From Flavobacteriia bacterium (GTDB lineage Bacteria > Bacteroidota > Bacteroidia > Flavobacteriales_D > Crocinitomicaceae): a stretch of DNA of 64,000 nt. The position numbers and the translations under genes were made by a program. The stretch covers positions 54,905 through 118,904 of the forward strand of contig CANFHU010000007.1 of assembly GCA_947446925.1 (NCBI GenBank), written 5' to 3'. Under the pieces are notes generated by a model that did no database searches, was not told the DNA's origin, and saw only the letters and a list, made by a program, of their open reading frames with translations. Shown here piece after piece: positions 50,420 through 60,352 of this stretch (its first letter is position 1; each line of letters begins with the position of its first letter).

Positions 50420-51013
50420 ATGAAACAAATTCTTTTCTTTTTTGCAACTATTTTAATCTTATCTAGTTGTAATAAATTTAAATTCGAAAACCTAGACGAC
50501 ACACTCCAATCCTCCGAGGGTAAAACCGCTGCGAAGGTTGAATTTGTGCGAGATTGTACAGGTTCCTATATTCAGATAGATAGTAACGATTATAAAATTT
50601 GTAATTACCAAGATGTACAAAAATTCGAAAGTGGGGATGTGCTTAAAGTGTCTTATGACTCCATCGGGAAATGTGAAAATACTAACCCTGAACAATTAAC
50701 CTGTAAAATGGCACATTTATATGTACATAATATACATATTCATAAAGCAGAATTATTGTACAAGCCCAAAAAAGAAATTACGATCTCTAATCAAAAAATG
50801 AAGGTCGTTAAAGATTGCTCTGGTACATATATTCAATACGAGAATACAGATTATCAAGTATGTAACAAAGATTTATTAGCAAAATACAAGGACGGAGATT
50901 GGATTCTAGCGAGTTTTTATACTTTAACCGAATGTATAGAAAAAGCAGATGAAGTTGTATGCTTGCTTTACCACGAAAATAAAGGATTTGTAAAAGTCTT
51001 TGGAATACAATAA
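50420..51013 (+). CDS. Lipoprotein with two internal homologous repeats
   Basis: MKQILFFFATILILSSCNK; repeat pair VEFVRDCTGSYIQIDSNDYKICN... / MKVVKDCSGTYIQYENTDYQVCN... Confidence 0.8.
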   Translation: MKQILFFFATILILSSCNKFKFENLDDTLQSSEGKTAAKVEFVRDCTGSYIQIDSNDYKICNYQDVQKFESGDVLKVSYDSIGKCENTNPEQLTCKMAHLYVHNIHIHKAELLYKPKKEITISNQKMKVVKDCSGTYIQYENTDYQVCNKDLLAKYKDGDWILASFYTLTECIEKADEVVCLLYHENKGFVKVFGIQ

Positions 51014-51224
51014 TTACAAAGCCATCAATAGTTTTAGCATAATCTAAAGAACTATTATTCATTCTCGCTTTAGGTAAAAAAGTAGGTGTGTGACATTGAA
51101 CCTAATTTAAAATTGATTTACATTTTTTAAATAATCGAACTAAAGAAAATTTAGAAAGAATATAAACTAAAGAATCTTCGAAATTTTAAATATCGTTTAA
51201 AAACAAATTCCCTACATTTGCACC

Positions 51225-51614
51225 ATGAATAAAGCATTCTACAAAATATTTTTGTTAGTTATGGTTGGTATGTTGTTATCCAACTCACTGATCAAAGGTG
51301 CTTTATTTGTAAATTATTTGGTAAACCAAGCGGAAATCACAAAACAATTTTGTGAAAACAAAGCAAAACCAAAACTAAATTGTAATGGTAAATGTCATTT
51401 AGCAAAACAATTCGCAAAACAAGATAAACAGGAAAAATCAACTTCTGAAACACAAAAATTCAAAGTAGAGAGTGTAGAAATTGCTGCACAAATTAACGAA
51501 GCGATTACATTTGTTTATCCAATTCAATCTAATAAAACTAACAATCATTACGCATACTCAGAAGCGCGCTCTGATGCTCATTTATTGGAAATATTCCACC
51601 CACCAACGGTTTAA
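51225..51614 (+). CDS. Hypothetical membrane-anchored protein with NCNGKCHLAKQ motif
   Basis: Single TM plus Cys motif; TACATTTG -7 box 4 nt before ATG. Confidence 0.75.
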   Translation: MNKAFYKIFLLVMVGMLLSNSLIKGALFVNYLVNQAEITKQFCENKAKPKLNCNGKCHLAKQFAKQDKQEKSTSETQKFKVESVEIAAQINEAITFVYPIQSNKTNNHYAYSEARSDAHLLEIFHPPTV

Positions 51615-51787
51615 TTACTTCGTATTAAGTTTTCTATTTTCATTCCCTTTTTATAGGGTGATGTTTGGTATTCTATATGCTTAATACGCGTTACGTTCTC
51701 TTGTTAGAACGTAAACTTGGCTTGAACCTCAATTATTTTTTGAAGTTCATCCAATCAATCCCTTTTTCGTAATTAAACAATCAAAGG

Positions 51788-52852
51788 ATGTTTTTCAAAC
51801 AACTTTGCCTTGTGTTTGTTTTGTGCATTAGCCATTGGTTCGTAGCACAAGAAGACACAACAACATGCGATGTGTCTTGCCATTGCATCCGTAATTTAAC
51901 ACCTGCAAGCGTGATGATTAGTCATGTGCATCCTAAAAATGAATGGATGGTGAGTTATCGCTTTATGCAAATGGGTATGGGAACACCCATGCAAGGAAGT
52001 AATTCAATTGCTGATTTGGCAATCTATACTTCTTATATTGCAAATACCCCTTCCATGCAAATGGACATGCACATGGTAATGGGAATGGTTGGTCTTACGG
52101 ATCGACTTACTGCCATGGTGATGTTTAACTACCTTGCAACGAAGATGGATATGCACATGTTGGCAGGGCATAATCATATGATGAATGGCATACCTATGTC
52201 TTCCGCTTCCACCATGGAGATGAACACCCAAGGCTTAGGCGACACGAAATTACAGGTACTATATGGCATTGTAAAAAATGAACGTACACAACTTGTAGCA
52301 AATTTCGGAGCGTCTATTCCGACAGGGTCTATTCAACAAAAAGGAAATGCAGAGGATATGTTCTACCCAACTTCTCGTTTACCTTACATGATGCAATTAG
52401 GTTCTGGAACGATTGATTTTCAACCAGGAATCACCTTTGTGTATCAAAAAGATAAACTAGCATATAGTGTTCAAGCACAAGGAACTATTCGTCCATTTGT
52501 AAACTCAGTAGGATATCGGTATGGCAATGAACTAAATACAACAGCTTGGTTGGGGTATAATTGGTGGAAAGGTTTCGGCAGCACAATTCGTATAGAAGGA
52601 AATTGGATGTCAGCATTAGATGGTTCTGACAAAAGTATCGACTATGCTTTCAATGAAATTTCTGCAAATCCAAACAATTATGGCGGTACACGTGTGCAAG
52701 GAAATCTAGGTCTCTCGTATCAATTCGAAGAAGGATTCATTGCGAATCATCGTATTGCTATTGAAGCAGGATTACCAATTTACCAACATTGGAAAGGAAT
52801 TCAAAACAAGTTAAATCAAACCTGGATAGCTTCTTGGAGCTATTCTTTTTAA
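51788..52852 (+). CDS. Met/His-rich outer-membrane transporter-like protein
   Basis: RFMQMGMGTPMQG, MQMDMHMVMGMV, KMDMHMLAGHNHMMNGIPM; beta-barrel-like remainder. Confidence 0.75.
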   Translation: MFFKQLCLVFVLCISHWFVAQEDTTTCDVSCHCIRNLTPASVMISHVHPKNEWMVSYRFMQMGMGTPMQGSNSIADLAIYTSYIANTPSMQMDMHMVMGMVGLTDRLTAMVMFNYLATKMDMHMLAGHNHMMNGIPMSSASTMEMNTQGLGDTKLQVLYGIVKNERTQLVANFGASIPTGSIQQKGNAEDMFYPTSRLPYMMQLGSGTIDFQPGITFVYQKDKLAYSVQAQGTIRPFVNSVGYRYGNELNTTAWLGYNWWKGFGSTIRIEGNWMSALDGSDKSIDYAFNEISANPNNYGGTRVQGNLGLSYQFEEGFIANHRIAIEAGLPIYQHWKGIQNKLNQTWIASWSYSF

Positions 52853-52861
52853 TGCGAAATT

Positions 52862-53641
52862 ATGAAGTATACATTCGGAATTTTAATGGTATTAGTGAGT
52901 ATCTCACTTCTTACTTCTTGCGGAAAAGTTGAGCCAACTCCTACTACCTCAACGGAATCCGTACCAACTGGGCAACTAAAATTTCACTTACATACTTTTA
53001 TCGGTGAAAACGAAGTAGATGCCTACGGAATCGAAACCGCTATGCCAGATGGTCGCATGATTTCCTTGAATATGGCACAACTTTATATTTCAGACATTCA
53101 ACTTGTTAAATTAGATGGTTCTTATTACAATGTTCCAAGTAATGGTGTATTAAAAGTGTTCGAATCGGAAAGTGTAATTATTGGCGATGTTCCTGTTGGT
53201 AATTATAAAACTGTGCGATTCAAGGTAGGCTTAACTCCAACCGTGAATGCTTTAGAAGCTTCGACTACTGGGTATACTAATTTGTTAAATCAATCGGAAA
53301 TGTGGCTTTCTTCCTCTGCACAACCAGATGGATATGCATTCTTAAATTTTTCAGGAAGTATAGACACAACCGTTGCTAAAACAGGGGATAAAATTCCTTT
53401 TGAGTTCAAAATTGGCACCAATGCTAACTTGACTCAAATTGAAATGCCTGCTCAAAACTTTACGATTTACAAAGATGTCGTAGGGTATGTGCACATGAAG
53501 ATCGAATACGATCGCTTGTTTGAGGGAATCCAACTTTCCAACAATGCGAATTTGCACGTTAAGACAAAAGCAGACAACGCATTGCCAATCGTGGAAACGT
53601 TGAAGAAAAACATCCAGAAACTATTTATTTACGAAAATTAA
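52862..53641 (+). CDS. MbnP-like protein (divergent)
   Basis: Lipoprotein; GQLKFHLHTFIGENEVDAYGIET...LNMAQLYISDIQLVKLDGSYYNV...GNYKTVRFKVGL. Confidence 0.8.
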   Translation: MKYTFGILMVLVSISLLTSCGKVEPTPTTSTESVPTGQLKFHLHTFIGENEVDAYGIETAMPDGRMISLNMAQLYISDIQLVKLDGSYYNVPSNGVLKVFESESVIIGDVPVGNYKTVRFKVGLTPTVNALEASTTGYTNLLNQSEMWLSSSAQPDGYAFLNFSGSIDTTVAKTGDKIPFEFKIGTNANLTQIEMPAQNFTIYKDVVGYVHMKIEYDRLFEGIQLSNNANLHVKTKADNALPIVETLKKNIQKLFIYEN

Positions 53642-53652
53642 AAACAGATCGC

Positions 53653-54030
53653 ATGTCTAAATTCGTTGTATTTCTTTCTTTGAGTTTATTGTTTTCTTGT
53701 ACGAAAGCAAAGGTAGAAGATGTTTGTACAACACCTGCAACGGTTTCTTTTCAAAAAGACATTCAGCCAATTTTCAATACGAATTGCGCTACATCCGGGT
53801 GTCATGCGGGAACAAAACCAGCGGGATCGTTGAATTTAGAAGCATCTGTTGCTTATGCAAATTTAACGGATTCAAAAAGTGGCTATTTAGACACCGTGCA
53901 TCCAAAGGCAAGTTTGCTCTATACTTCGATGACTTCCATTACAAACCCAATGCCACCAAATGGTAAACTGGGTAAATGTACGACGGACCTCATCTTAGAA
54001 TGGATCGAACAAAAAGCAAAAAACAATTGA
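53653..54030 (+). CDS. Cytochrome c-like lipoprotein with CX4CH
   Basis: FQKDIQPIFNTNCATSGCHAGTKPAGSLNLE...NPMPPNGKLGKCTTDLILEWI. Confidence 0.75.
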   Translation: MSKFVVFLSLSLLFSCTKAKVEDVCTTPATVSFQKDIQPIFNTNCATSGCHAGTKPAGSLNLEASVAYANLTDSKSGYLDTVHPKASLLYTSMTSITNPMPPNGKLGKCTTDLILEWIEQKAKNN

Positions 54031-54122
54031 CTTCGAGAGCCTGTCGAAATCTAAACACTTTTTCAATATCAGGTTGAGCGGAGTCGAAATCACATTGAAA
54101 AACTTAAATAATAAACTTAAAA

Positions 54123-56516
54123 ATGAAAAAAACAATTACTAAATTATCCTTGGCGCTAACAGCAGTAGCACTTACAGCTACTTCTGCATTCGCACACTTT
54201 GGTTCTAAAGGACCTTATGGAGGTGGAACAGTTACTTCCTACGTAATACAAAAAGATACGATTTATGTTGGTACCGCAAACGGAGGTGTATATGCTGCAA
54301 CCTGGACAAAAGGTGCAACTGTAAATGACTCTATCCTTTCAAATTGGTCCGCTAAACCTGTAGGTTTAAAAAGCGGGAAAATCGTTTCCTTAGCACACAC
54401 AGGAAAATATGCGATTGCAGCAACTGCAGATAGTGGAATCTTCCGTTTTTCAGGATATGTTGGTTCAGACCGCTATTGGGTAAAAATCAATAAAGGGTTA
54501 ACAGATTTAAACATTACATCTGTGAGTGCATTGGATGCAAACACCTTGCTTGCAGGTACTAGTACAGGTAAAATCTTTAAATCAACCGATTTAGGAGCTA
54601 ACTGGACAGAAGTTACAGGGCTTGCATTTGCTGGGAAAAAAGTTGCTGGAATTGAATTAGCTGGCTCAAGAGTTTTTGTATTAGTAGAAGGAAAAGGTGT
54701 TTATTACTCCGACAACCAAGGAGCGAATTGGACTGCTTTAAATGACACCAATACAGAAAACGTACTTGGTAAAGCTTCCTTTTCGTACAATAAAAGTACC
54801 GACGAATTAATGCTTGCAAACGCTTCAGGATTATTCGTATTGAGTGCTGCTAAAACATCGATTACTGCACTATATAACAAAGTATCTACACCTTCCAATG
54901 GGGTCATAAATTCAATTTCGAACAATGGTGGATTTTGGTATGTCGCAACAAACAAAGGTGTACAAGGTTCTTCCTCCAATCAAATTTTCTGGATGGAATT
55001 AAATGATGGTTTACCTACTGATGTTAATGTTAATGTGGTTACGCTTTTTAAAAAATCAGGAATTGCAGGAACAGAAAATAAAGGAATTTTTAAAATTGTA
55101 GGAACCGTTCCTTTTGCTTGGGGAGAAGCGAATACAGGATTTAACAATTTAAAAACTTCTGCTTTAGCGACTAACGGCTCTCCTTTGATTTATGTTGCTA
55201 CTGAAAAAGGTGTTTTTGTAACTAAAAATCTTGCAACTTCATACTCACGTGCAAATAAAGGGTTAACCGACAGTTTGCATGTAAATGACTTAGCAATATT
55301 TGGTTCTAAAGTATTTGCAGTTACAGAAAATGCAGGTGTTTTTGTAAGTGCTGACTCTGGTAAAGTTTGGAATGCATTCAATAAAGGTTTAACGAACATG
55401 GCCGTAAGAAAATTATTTGCTTCTAAAGGATATGTCTATGTAATTTGTAGTACTGGAAATGTATATGAAACAAATGGAACTGCGGATTGGAAATTAATTC
55501 AAGCAGGTTTACCAAATGGATCTGAACCAGTTTCGTTAGCATTCTTAGGAGGTCAAGTATTCTTAGCAGCGCATGGTCAAGGTGCTTTTGTGAAACCAGA
55601 AGGTAGCGGTGAATGGAAAGACATCAATAAAAATCTACCAACAGATCATTTAACAAGTATTACCGCATTGGGTACAAATGTTTATGTAGGTGCGCATCAT
55701 GGTGGTGTTTATGTTTCGGACATCAACAACATCGACTGGAAAGCAACTGCTGAAACATCCATTGATCATACAACATTATTAGGCTTGGACGGGGATGCTA
55801 TCCAAGCATTAGGTAACTACGGTGGGTATGTATTTGCTTCTTACAAAGGTGGTTTGTTAGCAACATCTGACGAAGGTAAAACATGGGAAAGAGGTGGAAA
55901 CCAATTCAACTTACCAAGCTTCACAGACGTTAACAAAATCGGTTTTGCTGGTGAAAGAGTATTTGTAACTACTGAAAACAACTGTATCTATTCCAACGCA
56001 TTGTCTGAATTACCAATCAATGTGGCATTCCAAGAAGTGAAAGCTGCTGCTTGTGATAATAAAGCGGGTCAATTAACAATCGCATTCACAGGAGGAACAA
56101 TCTTTACTACTCCAGCTGCACCATACAAAATCAAATGGAGTACAGGAGATACAACAAATACGATTCTTGCAGATTTATCAAAAGGTAACTACTGGGTAGA
56201 AATTACAGATAAAAATGGAGTTACAAGTAGAGATTCTATTGTTTTAATAAAAGAAACTTGTGCTAGTATTTCAGAATTATCTACTGAAACAAAGTTCCAA
56301 GTATACCCAAATCCGAGTAAAGGAAACTTTACGGTTAATACTTCTACGCTAGTAAACAACATTCGTATATACAATGAATTAGGGATGTTAGTGAAAGAAA
56401 TCGAAAAGGTAAATACAACACAATTCGAAGTAAATACAACATTCGAAAAAGGAGTGTATTTTGTATACGCGACTTCGGAAGCTGGTACACATGTTCAAAA
56501 ATTGATTATTGAATAG
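54123..56516 (+). CDS. T9SS type A sorting-domain protein with BNR/beta-propeller-like repeats
   Basis: Repeated GIFRF/GVYYSDNQGANWTAL/GVFVSADSGKVWNAF motifs; C-terminal KFQVYPNPSKGNFTV...GVYFVYATSEAGTHVQKLIIE. Confidence 0.88.
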   Translation: MKKTITKLSLALTAVALTATSAFAHFGSKGPYGGGTVTSYVIQKDTIYVGTANGGVYAATWTKGATVNDSILSNWSAKPVGLKSGKIVSLAHTGKYAIAATADSGIFRFSGYVGSDRYWVKINKGLTDLNITSVSALDANTLLAGTSTGKIFKSTDLGANWTEVTGLAFAGKKVAGIELAGSRVFVLVEGKGVYYSDNQGANWTALNDTNTENVLGKASFSYNKSTDELMLANASGLFVLSAAKTSITALYNKVSTPSNGVINSISNNGGFWYVATNKGVQGSSSNQIFWMELNDGLPTDVNVNVVTLFKKSGIAGTENKGIFKIVGTVPFAWGEANTGFNNLKTSALATNGSPLIYVATEKGVFVTKNLATSYSRANKGLTDSLHVNDLAIFGSKVFAVTENAGVFVSADSGKVWNAFNKGLTNMAVRKLFASKGYVYVICSTGNVYETNGTADWKLIQAGLPNGSEPVSLAFLGGQVFLAAHGQGAFVKPEGSGEWKDINKNLPTDHLTSITALGTNVYVGAHHGGVYVSDINNIDWKATAETSIDHTTLLGLDGDAIQALGNYGGYVFASYKGGLLATSDEGKTWERGGNQFNLPSFTDVNKIGFAGERVFVTTENNCIYSNALSELPINVAFQEVKAAACDNKAGQLTIAFTGGTIFTTPAAPYKIKWSTGDTTNTILADLSKGNYWVEITDKNGVTSRDSIVLIKETCASISELSTETKFQVYPNPSKGNFTVNTSTLVNNIRIYNELGMLVKEIEKVNTTQFEVNTTFEKGVYFVYATSEAGTHVQKLIIE

Positions 56517-56605
56517 ACTTCGTCAAACTCAGTCTGACTAAATCGACAAGCTCAGTTTGACAATTTAAATGTCGGACTGAGCATAGTCGAAGTATGACGG
56601 AAAAA
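56517..56605. repeat. Dispersed CTTCG...CTCAG repeat cluster, direct and inverted
   Basis: GACTTCGTCAAACTCAGTCTGACTAAATCGACAAGCTCAGTTTGAC... / GTCGGACTGAGCATAGTCGAAGTATGACGG. Confidence 0.8.
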
Positions 56606-56642
56606 AATATAAAAAAATAAATAAAACTAAAATAAACCCAAC

Positions 56643-57449
56643 ATGAAAACAATTAAATTATCTATCGCTGCAGTTGCAGCATTAATCTTAGGATTAACAT
56701 CTTGTAAAAAAGAAGAGACAGTAACACCTACTCCGTCTGCAGTTGGTAATGGTTCTGTATCCGTTGAATTATCCCACAAGTTTGGAATGATGAATGAGCA
56801 AACGTTAGCGATTGGGTCGCCAGTAGTTCATCCTATGAAAGGAGATACGTTAACGTTCTCCAAGTTCAAATATTTTATTTCTAACGTGAAATTTAAAAAA
56901 GCGGATGGTACCTATTGGACAGAAAGTGAAAGCTACCATATAGTTGATTTAGCAACACCAGGTTCATTAAAATTAAATTTCTCTGATTTACCTGCAGGCA
57001 CTTATACGCAAATGGAATATACTATTGGTGTGGATAGTGCTAGAAATGTATCTGGTGCGCAAACAGGAGCGTTATCATCTACAAACGATATGTATTGGGA
57101 TTGGAATAGTGGTTACATCATGTTAAAAGCAGAGGGTACATACAAAGACAACAAAGCAGATAAAATGTTTGCATTCCATCTAGGCGGATTTAGTGGTGCT
57201 GATAATATTGTTACTAAACGTACAATGGTATTTGAAGGAGCAACTGCGTTGACCGTAACAAAAGACCAAACAAGTACTGTAGGTGTTGAAGTGAATCCAG
57301 GATTATTGTGGCATTCCGCTCCAAGTGTAAAAACATTAAACATGGTGCATATGCCAGGTGCTGCCGCTAAATTAATGGCTTTAGGCGACGGAGGACTAGG
57401 ATTCTTTGCTAATCCAATGTATTCGTTTCAAGTTAAAAGTGTTAAATAA
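56643..57449 (+). CDS. MbnP family protein
   Basis: VSVELSHKFG...LTFSKFKYFISNVKFKKADGTYW...DMYWDWNSGYIMLKAEG...FHLGG. Confidence 0.9.
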   Translation: MKTIKLSIAAVAALILGLTSCKKEETVTPTPSAVGNGSVSVELSHKFGMMNEQTLAIGSPVVHPMKGDTLTFSKFKYFISNVKFKKADGTYWTESESYHIVDLATPGSLKLNFSDLPAGTYTQMEYTIGVDSARNVSGAQTGALSSTNDMYWDWNSGYIMLKAEGTYKDNKADKMFAFHLGGFSGADNIVTKRTMVFEGATALTVTKDQTSTVGVEVNPGLLWHSAPSVKTLNMVHMPGAAAKLMALGDGGLGFFANPMYSFQVKSVK

Positions 57450-57488
57450 TTAATTCTAAAGGCTGTTCTGTGGAACAGCCTTTTTTAT

Positions 57489-58529
57489 TTGTTAACTACA
57501 ATGCGAAAAATTCTAATTTTATTTGCTTTTACACTTTTTTTAGTGAGTTGTAAAAAAGAAGTGGTGATATCTCCAATTACAAAAGATGCTTTCAGATTTA
57601 ATCAACCGGAACAATTTTCATCACCACATTATAACTTCGAAAATAATCCACTTACAGAAAAAGGATTTGAACTAGGACGTTATTTATTTTATGACCCCAT
57701 TTTATCCCTTGACAGTTCTATTTCTTGTAGTTCGTGTCATGCACAAGCACATGGTTTTGCTGATCATAATATTCCATTGAGTAAAGGAGTTGATAAAAAA
57801 TTTGGAACACGAAACGCTCCTGCGTTGATGAATCTTGCTTGGTCGACCTCTTTTATGTGGGATGGCGGAGTAAACCACATTGAAGTACAACCACTTGTAC
57901 CTTTAACGAGTGAACATGAACTTGGAGAAACAATGGCAAATTTGGTCATCAAACTCAACAAAAATTCATTTTACAAGAAAAAATTTAAGGAAGCATTTGG
58001 CGTTGAAACGATTAATGACCAAAAACTTTTACACGCACTAGCACAATTTACATCCATGCTTATTTCCTCTAATGCGAAATACGATCAAGTAATGGCAGGA
58101 AAAACGAGTTTTACAAACCAAGAACAACAAGGTTATGAATTGTTTAAAGCTAAATGTGCTAATTGCCATACCGAACCGCTTTTCACGGATTATTCTTATC
58201 GAAACACTGGTTTGGAATCGAATTTCAAAGACATTGGTCGCGAAAAAGTTACGCAAGATCCAGCGGATAGGGGTAAATTTAAAGTACCGACACTACGCAA
58301 CGTTGAATTTACCTACCCCTATATGCACGATGGTCGCTTATTTAATTTAGAACAAGTACTCACTTTTAAATCTAATGGTATTCAAGACTCCCCTACTTTA
58401 GATACTTCCTTAAAAAACGGGTTGAATCTTTCCAAAGAAGAACAACAAGCAATTATCGTTTTTCTGAAAACATTGAGCGATTATACTTTTATCGGGAATC
58501 CGATGTACGCGGAACCTGTAATACAATAA
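57489..58529 (+). CDS. Di-heme cytochrome c peroxidase/MauG family, MbnH-like
   Basis: Two heme motifs CSSCHAQAHGFADH and CANCHTEPLF; GTRNAPALMNLAW; FKVPTLRNVEFTYPYMHDGRL. Confidence 0.92.
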   Translation: MLTTMRKILILFAFTLFLVSCKKEVVISPITKDAFRFNQPEQFSSPHYNFENNPLTEKGFELGRYLFYDPILSLDSSISCSSCHAQAHGFADHNIPLSKGVDKKFGTRNAPALMNLAWSTSFMWDGGVNHIEVQPLVPLTSEHELGETMANLVIKLNKNSFYKKKFKEAFGVETINDQKLLHALAQFTSMLISSNAKYDQVMAGKTSFTNQEQQGYELFKAKCANCHTEPLFTDYSYRNTGLESNFKDIGREKVTQDPADRGKFKVPTLRNVEFTYPYMHDGRLFNLEQVLTFKSNGIQDSPTLDTSLKNGLNLSKEEQQAIIVFLKTLSDYTFIGNPMYAEPVIQ

Positions 58530-58578
58530 TAAAGTAAATTAAACGTTAATCCATATTACTATTACTAAATTGACAATT

Positions 58579-58923
58579 ATGAAAAAACTCCATCTTCTAT
58601 TTTTAGGGATTTCATCCTTATTTATTGCTACTTCTTGTACCAAAACAACCTCAGCAAGCACAACACTTTCCACTGCAGATTGTGTCGCTATTTCATACAA
58701 AACCGATATAGCACCTATCATGAGTGCAAATTGTATAAGCTGTCATAATGCTAATCAAGCAAGTGCAGGTATTAATTTGAGTACGTATGCAAATGTTGCG
58801 AAATACGCTTCTAGTTCCCTAAATGCGATGAATAACGGCTCTATGCCACCCGCAGGAAAATTACCGACAGGTACCATTCAAAAATTAAACTGCTGGATTT
58901 CGCAAGGGAAATTGAATAACTAA
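58579..58923 (+). CDS. Cytochrome c-like lipoprotein
   Basis: APIMSANCISCHNANQASAGINLSTYANVAKYASSSL...NGSMPPAGKLP. Confidence 0.85.
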   Translation: MKKLHLLFLGISSLFIATSCTKTTSASTTLSTADCVAISYKTDIAPIMSANCISCHNANQASAGINLSTYANVAKYASSSLNAMNNGSMPPAGKLPTGTIQKLNCWISQGKLNN

Positions 58924-58963
58924 TAGATGTTAGGGTATAATATAAATGGTATTAGACCCTAAC

Positions 58964-60226
58964 CTATTTCTGTTGATCTAAAATTCTTACGTAGGATTTT
59001 TCAAAGATTTCCGCCCCTTTTTCAAGTGCAAAAATCTCTTTACAGTTTTGAGATATTTCTGAAAATTCAGTAAAATCACTTTTTTCGATTGCATCAACAA
59101 CTAGCTGGTAATTCGCTTCCGTAAAATTATCAACCACCCAACCTGCGTTGTGTTTTTGGACAATTAAATCAGAATCTCCTACCCCAGCATTACAAATTAC
59201 TGGAATTCCCATAGACATTAATTCTGCCTGTTTGGTTGGAGACGATGCTTTTTTGGAATATGCTGGTATAATAAAATAAATAGAAGCGGTAAATAGTGAA
59301 ATATAACTTGCTACCTGACTATGCAAACAAGAAACAACACGAATTTTATCTTGCGAAATTCCTTTTTGCGCAGCGAGTTCTTTCACCTTGTCCCCCTCAT
59401 TACTAATAAATAAAAATAAAGCAGTTGGATTCGATTTTTCTAATACTTGAAAGAAATCAAGCATCTCGGGCAACATGTACCACGTACCGATGGAACCAAC
59501 ATATCCTAGCACAAATTGATCTGCTTGAATATTTAAACTTGTTCTTAACTCCGATTGGCGATCAAAAGTAACTTTCTCAGGATTAAAAAGTTCTGTATCC
59601 ACACAACAAGGAATTACCGAAATATCTAATTTTTTTTGGCGTAAAGCTAGAGGTGTTGTTTGTTTGTGTTGCCAAGATAAAATTTCTTCCTTTCCATTTT
59701 CAGTTAAAGAAATTACAGCTCCGGCATCGATGAGAAATTCGATTTCTTTTTTCTTGTAGAAATTATAAATAAATTTAAAAATTGGATTCGATAACTTCCA
59801 TATACCTCCATCTACTCGTTCATCTGCCCAAAACCCACGCATGTCAAACAACCATGGAATATTAGATTTTGATTGCATTCGTTGACCGATGGATGCAGCT
59901 TGATAACTTCTACAATGAATTATATCAATTGGCGATTTTTTGTGTATCGTTTTTGTTTCTTGATACATTCTAAAAATATCCCAAATTGTACTTAAAATAG
60001 GTGGTTTTTTAGTATAACTTTTAGGATGCCATTCGATATTATTTTCACTGCAAAGCCGCTTGACTGTATCTTTAAACTTATTATAATTAGTCTCTTTTTC
60101 AAAACTTATTAGACTAAATTTAAATTCTTTTTTACTTAGTTCAATGATGTACGGTATAACTTGTGATTGACCAAGGGAATCTGTCATTCCATCGTAAGAA
60201 ACGAAAAGTATGTGTTTTTTTTGCAT
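58964..60226 (-). CDS. Glycosyltransferase (GT4-like)
   Basis: VLGYVGSIGTWYMLPEMLDFF; PTKQAELMSMGIPVICNAGVGDSD. Confidence 0.87.
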   Translation of the reverse strand: MQKKHILFVSYDGMTDSLGQSQVIPYIIELSKKEFKFSLISFEKETNYNKFKDTVKRLCSENNIEWHPKSYTKKPPILSTIWDIFRMYQETKTIHKKSPIDIIHCRSYQAASIGQRMQSKSNIPWLFDMRGFWADERVDGGIWKLSNPIFKFIYNFYKKKEIEFLIDAGAVISLTENGKEEILSWQHKQTTPLALRQKKLDISVIPCCVDTELFNPEKVTFDRQSELRTSLNIQADQFVLGYVGSIGTWYMLPEMLDFFQVLEKSNPTALFLFISNEGDKVKELAAQKGISQDKIRVVSCLHSQVASYISLFTASIYFIIPAYSKKASSPTKQAELMSMGIPVICNAGVGDSDLIVQKHNAGWVVDNFTEANYQLVVDAIEKSDFTEFSEISQNCKEIFALEKGAEIFEKSYVRILDQQK

Positions 60227-60352
60227 TTGAACAAAAATACTAATTTGAAAATACTTTGGTGAATTTAATTTCTTTTATCTACTAGTCTTTCATCTTTTGT
60301 CTAAAAGTCTTTTATCTAAAAGTCTTTTATCTTATCTTTGTAAAACAATACT

